The translations under genes were made by a program, and so were the position numbers. Below the pieces are notes generated by a model, which was not told the DNA's origin, did no database searches, and saw nothing but the letters and a program-made list of their open reading frames with translations. A stretch of 7,155 bases of DNA from contig DEIJ01000109.1 of the NCBI GenBank assembly GCA_002352365.1, positions 1 to 7,155 of the forward strand, read 5' to 3'. Below are positions 4,769 through 7,155 of this stretch, piece after piece (position 1 is the first letter of the stretch; each line of letters starts with the position of its first letter). Origin of the DNA: Dehalococcoidia bacterium UBA2777 (GTDB taxonomy: Bacteria > Chloroflexota > Dehalococcoidia > UBA2247 > UBA2777).

Positions 4769-7155
4769 TGAGCACAAGTATCAGCTCGCTTGAGAGTATC
4801 CTCAAACTCGAGCAAGTTAAAAATTATGCTGATCTAGCGGTAATCGGCGGGCTAGATTGCTATCTGCGTCGCTTGTCGACTGAAGGCAGAGATAACCAGC
4901 CGCAGCTCGATCAGCTTAACAAGCTTTATTCATCCCAGCGGAGCTATGCTACTCTGAGTAAAGAGGAGCGTCAAGAGTGGGTGGGGAAGATGCTAAAGTT
5001 CGTTGTTCAAGTTCCCCCAGCCGAGCAAAGCAGGCGGCAAATAGGGGTGAGGCGGCGCACTGCTTCAATCCCTGCCTCAACTACCGGCCACTCCCTTGAT
5101 TCCCCCATCACCACCCTTAAAGGGATCAGCCCCACTCTAGGTGCCAAGTTCGCTAGATTAGGGGTAAGGACAGTGCGAGATATGCTCTATTTCTTCCCGC
5201 GGCGTCACCTCGACTATAGTCACAAAAGGCGCATCGCCGAGTTAAAGATAGGCGTGGAGCAAACTACCGTGGCCACTGTATGGGAAGCATACCAGGTAAC
5301 CTTGGGGGGAAGAAGAAGCACCGAGGCCATTGTGGGCGACGAGACGGGAAATATCCGAGTAGTGTGGTTCAATCAGCCCTATTTAGCAAAGAGCTTACCT
5401 GCCAACGCTCAGGTAGCAATTTCAGGTAAGGTGAGCCTATTTAAGGGGAGGAAGGTATTTGAGTCACCAGAATGGGAAATCCTGGAATTGGAACCCCCAA
5501 TCCATACCGGGTGCTTAGTTCCTCTTTATCCGTTAACTTCGGGGTTGACTCCCCGCCTGGTGCGTAAGTTAGTAAAGGAGACGGTGGATAGATGGGCACC
5601 CCAGGTTCCTGATTTCCTCCCCCCAGAGGTGCGGAGCCGAGGCCGTCTTTTAGATTTGCCCCGAGCTATCCAGCAGGCCCACTATCCCGAGGATAAATCA
5701 CAGAGTGAGGCAGCGCGAAGGCGTCTTGCCTTTGATGAGCTTTTCCTTATTCAGTTAGGGATGCTGGCCAAGAGGCGAGACTGGCAGCAGGGTCAGCGAT
5801 CGCTACCTATGCGGGTGGAGGGTCAAGTTGTGCCAAATTTCCTTGGTTCGCTACCTTTTACCCTTACTGAGAGCCAGCAGCGGGTGCTGGGAGAGATTCT
5901 CACCGATTTGGCAAAATCCCAGCCAATGTGTCGCTTGCTTCAAGGCGAGGTGGGTAGTGGTAAAACAGTGATAGCTACTGCCGCACTGTTGATCACTATA
6001 GCCAATGGCTACCAAGCAGTGCTTATGGCCCCTACGGAGATCCTCGCTGAGCAGCACTTCGGCAGCATTAGTGGCTTGCTCGGCAAAACAGGACAAGTTG
6101 AGCACATTTGCCATTATTCCCCCCCCCTCCCCTTCACCATGGCTAAGCTTTCGGGAGGGGTCCCCGCCAGCGAGAAGCTGAAGCTAAAGCTAGGCATCGA
6201 ACGCGGGGATATAGACCTGGTCATCGGCACTCATGCCCTGATCCAAAAGGGGGTGGAATTCAAAAATCTTGGCTTGGCGATAATAGATGAGCAGCACCGC
6301 TTTGGGGTGATGCAGCGCTCGGCACTTCGAGACAAAGGGCCCAGTCCCCATGTCCTAGTAATGACTGCTACTCCTATTCCGCGCACCTTAGCCTTAACCA
6401 TCTACGGTGACCTCGACATTTCGGTCATTGACCAGCTCCCCCCGGGGAGAAAAGAGGTAAAAACGAGCTGGCTCGATCCCCAGGAAAGGGAAAAGGCTTA
6501 TGTTTTTGTTCGCCATAAGATAGCTGAGGGGCGACAAGCGTTTATTATCTGCCCCCTAATCGAAGAATCGGAAAATGTTGAGGCTAAGGCGGCAACTCTC
6601 GAATACCGGCGCCTGTCGCAGCAAGTATTCCCTGATCTTCGCTTGGGGCTGCTTCACGGGCGCCTGCCGGCTCGAGAGAAAGAGGAAGTGATGAGGCGCT
6701 TCCGAGACGGTGAGCTTGATATCTTAGTCTCCACGCCGGTGGTGGAAGTAGGTATCGATGTACCTAACGCCACAGTGATGCTTGTTGAAGGCGCCGATCG
6801 CTTTGGCCTTGCCCAACTCCACCAATTTCGCGGCCGAGTAGGTCGGGGGGAGTTTCAAAGCTACTGCCTTCTGTTAGCTGAAAACCCCTCAGCCGAGGGC
6901 AGAGAACGCTTGAAAATTTTGGAACAGATACAAGATGGCTTCGCCTTAGCCGACGAGGATTTAAGGCTGCGTGGTCCTGGGGAATTCTTCGGTACCCGAC
7001 AGAGCGGCCTCCCTGACCTCCATATGGCCCGGCTCTCTGATGTTGGCCTTTTAGAGCTGGCCCGGGAGGAAGCAATTCGTCTGTTTCAACATGACTGCCA
7101 GTTAAAGCACCCCGATCATGTCTGCTTAGCTTTGGAGATGAGCCGACGGTGGGGG
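4768..7155 (+). CDS. recG: ATP-dependent DNA helicase RecG, 3' end missing
   Basis: Superfamily 2 double-stranded DNA translocase that regresses stalled replication forks and processes branched recombination intermediates. ATG 4768 forms a TAATG overlap with the degV stop, with GAGG at 4760-4763 as ribosome site. All 796 visible codons are open; the frame leaves the window, probably only a few tens of residues short. Residues 1 to about 105 are a helical N-terminal extension absent from E. coli RecG but found in Thermotoga-type proteins. A helix-hairpin-helix-like segment (ITTLKGISPTLG, 114-125) and an OB-fold wedge (about 165-245) follow. Helicase motifs are GEVGSGKT (393-400, usually GDVGSGKT), APTEILAEQH (421-430), DEQH (507-510), TATPIPRTL (533-541), STPVVEVGIDVP (655-666) and QFRGRVGRG (686-694). 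The TRG region LRLRGPGEFFGTRQSG spans 732-747. A family-variable insertion follows motif Ia and includes a C9 tract. Identification is certain. Confidence 0.97.
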   Translation, partial: MSTSISSLESILKLEQVKNYADLAVIGGLDCYLRRLSTEGRDNQPQLDQLNKLYSSQRSYATLSKEERQEWVGKMLKFVVQVPPAEQSRRQIGVRRRTASIPASTTGHSLDSPITTLKGISPTLGAKFARLGVRTVRDMLYFFPRRHLDYSHKRRIAELKIGVEQTTVATVWEAYQVTLGGRRSTEAIVGDETGNIRVVWFNQPYLAKSLPANAQVAISGKVSLFKGRKVFESPEWEILELEPPIHTGCLVPLYPLTSGLTPRLVRKLVKETVDRWAPQVPDFLPPEVRSRGRLLDLPRAIQQAHYPEDKSQSEAARRRLAFDELFLIQLGMLAKRRDWQQGQRSLPMRVEGQVVPNFLGSLPFTLTESQQRVLGEILTDLAKSQPMCRLLQGEVGSGKTVIATAALLITIANGYQAVLMAPTEILAEQHFGSISGLLGKTGQVEHICHYSPPLPFTMAKLSGGVPASEKLKLKLGIERGDIDLVIGTHALIQKGVEFKNLGLAIIDEQHRFGVMQRSALRDKGPSPHVLVMTATPIPRTLALTIYGDLDISVIDQLPPGRKEVKTSWLDPQEREKAYVFVRHKIAEGRQAFIICPLIEESENVEAKAATLEYRRLSQQVFPDLRLGLLHGRLPAREKEEVMRRFRDGELDILVSTPVVEVGIDVPNATVMLVEGADRFGLAQLHQFRGRVGRGEFQSYCLLLAENPSAEGRERLKILEQIQDGFALADEDLRLRGPGEFFGTRQSGLPDLHMARLSDVGLLELAREEAIRLFQHDCQLKHPDHVCLALEMSRRWG

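Overview
The window is a compact stretch of bacterial chromosome of about 50% GC. It holds six protein genes and almost no intergenic space. In order they are: argH (5' end cut off), rpe, rpmB on the opposite strand, a FakA/YloV-type DhaL-domain kinase, a DegV/FakB-type lipid-binding protein, and recG (last codons cut off). The protein flavour suggests a Chloroflexota/Dehalococcoidia-type organism: a two-CXXC L28, a RecG with a long helical N-terminal extension, and mixed GTG/ATG starts. This is a judgement from recognised protein style, not a database match, and a Firmicute-like lineage cannot be excluded.

Left part (1-2015, + strand): argH makes arginine from argininosuccinate. rpe starts inside the last codons of argH (11-nt overlap), so the two are probably cotranscribed and translationally coupled. 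Middle (2004-2293): the 60-codon rpmB for ribosomal protein L28 lies on the minus strand. It overlaps the 3' end of rpe by 12 bp and is divergent from fakA. The 107-bp gap between the rpmB and fakA start codons is the only real intergenic region. It carries what look like two opposed promoters sharing one palindromic -10 element.

Right part (2294-7155, + strand): fakA, degV and recG form a tight operon (9-nt gap, then a 1-nt TAATG overlap). FakA and a DegV/FakB protein together form a fatty-acid kinase that phosphorylates protein-bound fatty acids for phospholipid synthesis. RecG remodels stalled replication forks and branched DNA. The order rpe, rpmB (reversed), fakA, recG is the same backbone known from Bacillus subtilis, so this is an ancient housekeeping neighbourhood rather than an accessory island.

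No tRNA, rRNA, CRISPR array, insertion sequence, integrase, toxin-antitoxin pair or phage gene was seen. I found no candidate for a new multi-gene system. The points worth a second look are the symmetric divergent promoter, the overlapping convergent gene ends, and several family-motif substitutions in Rpe, FakA, DegV and RecG.
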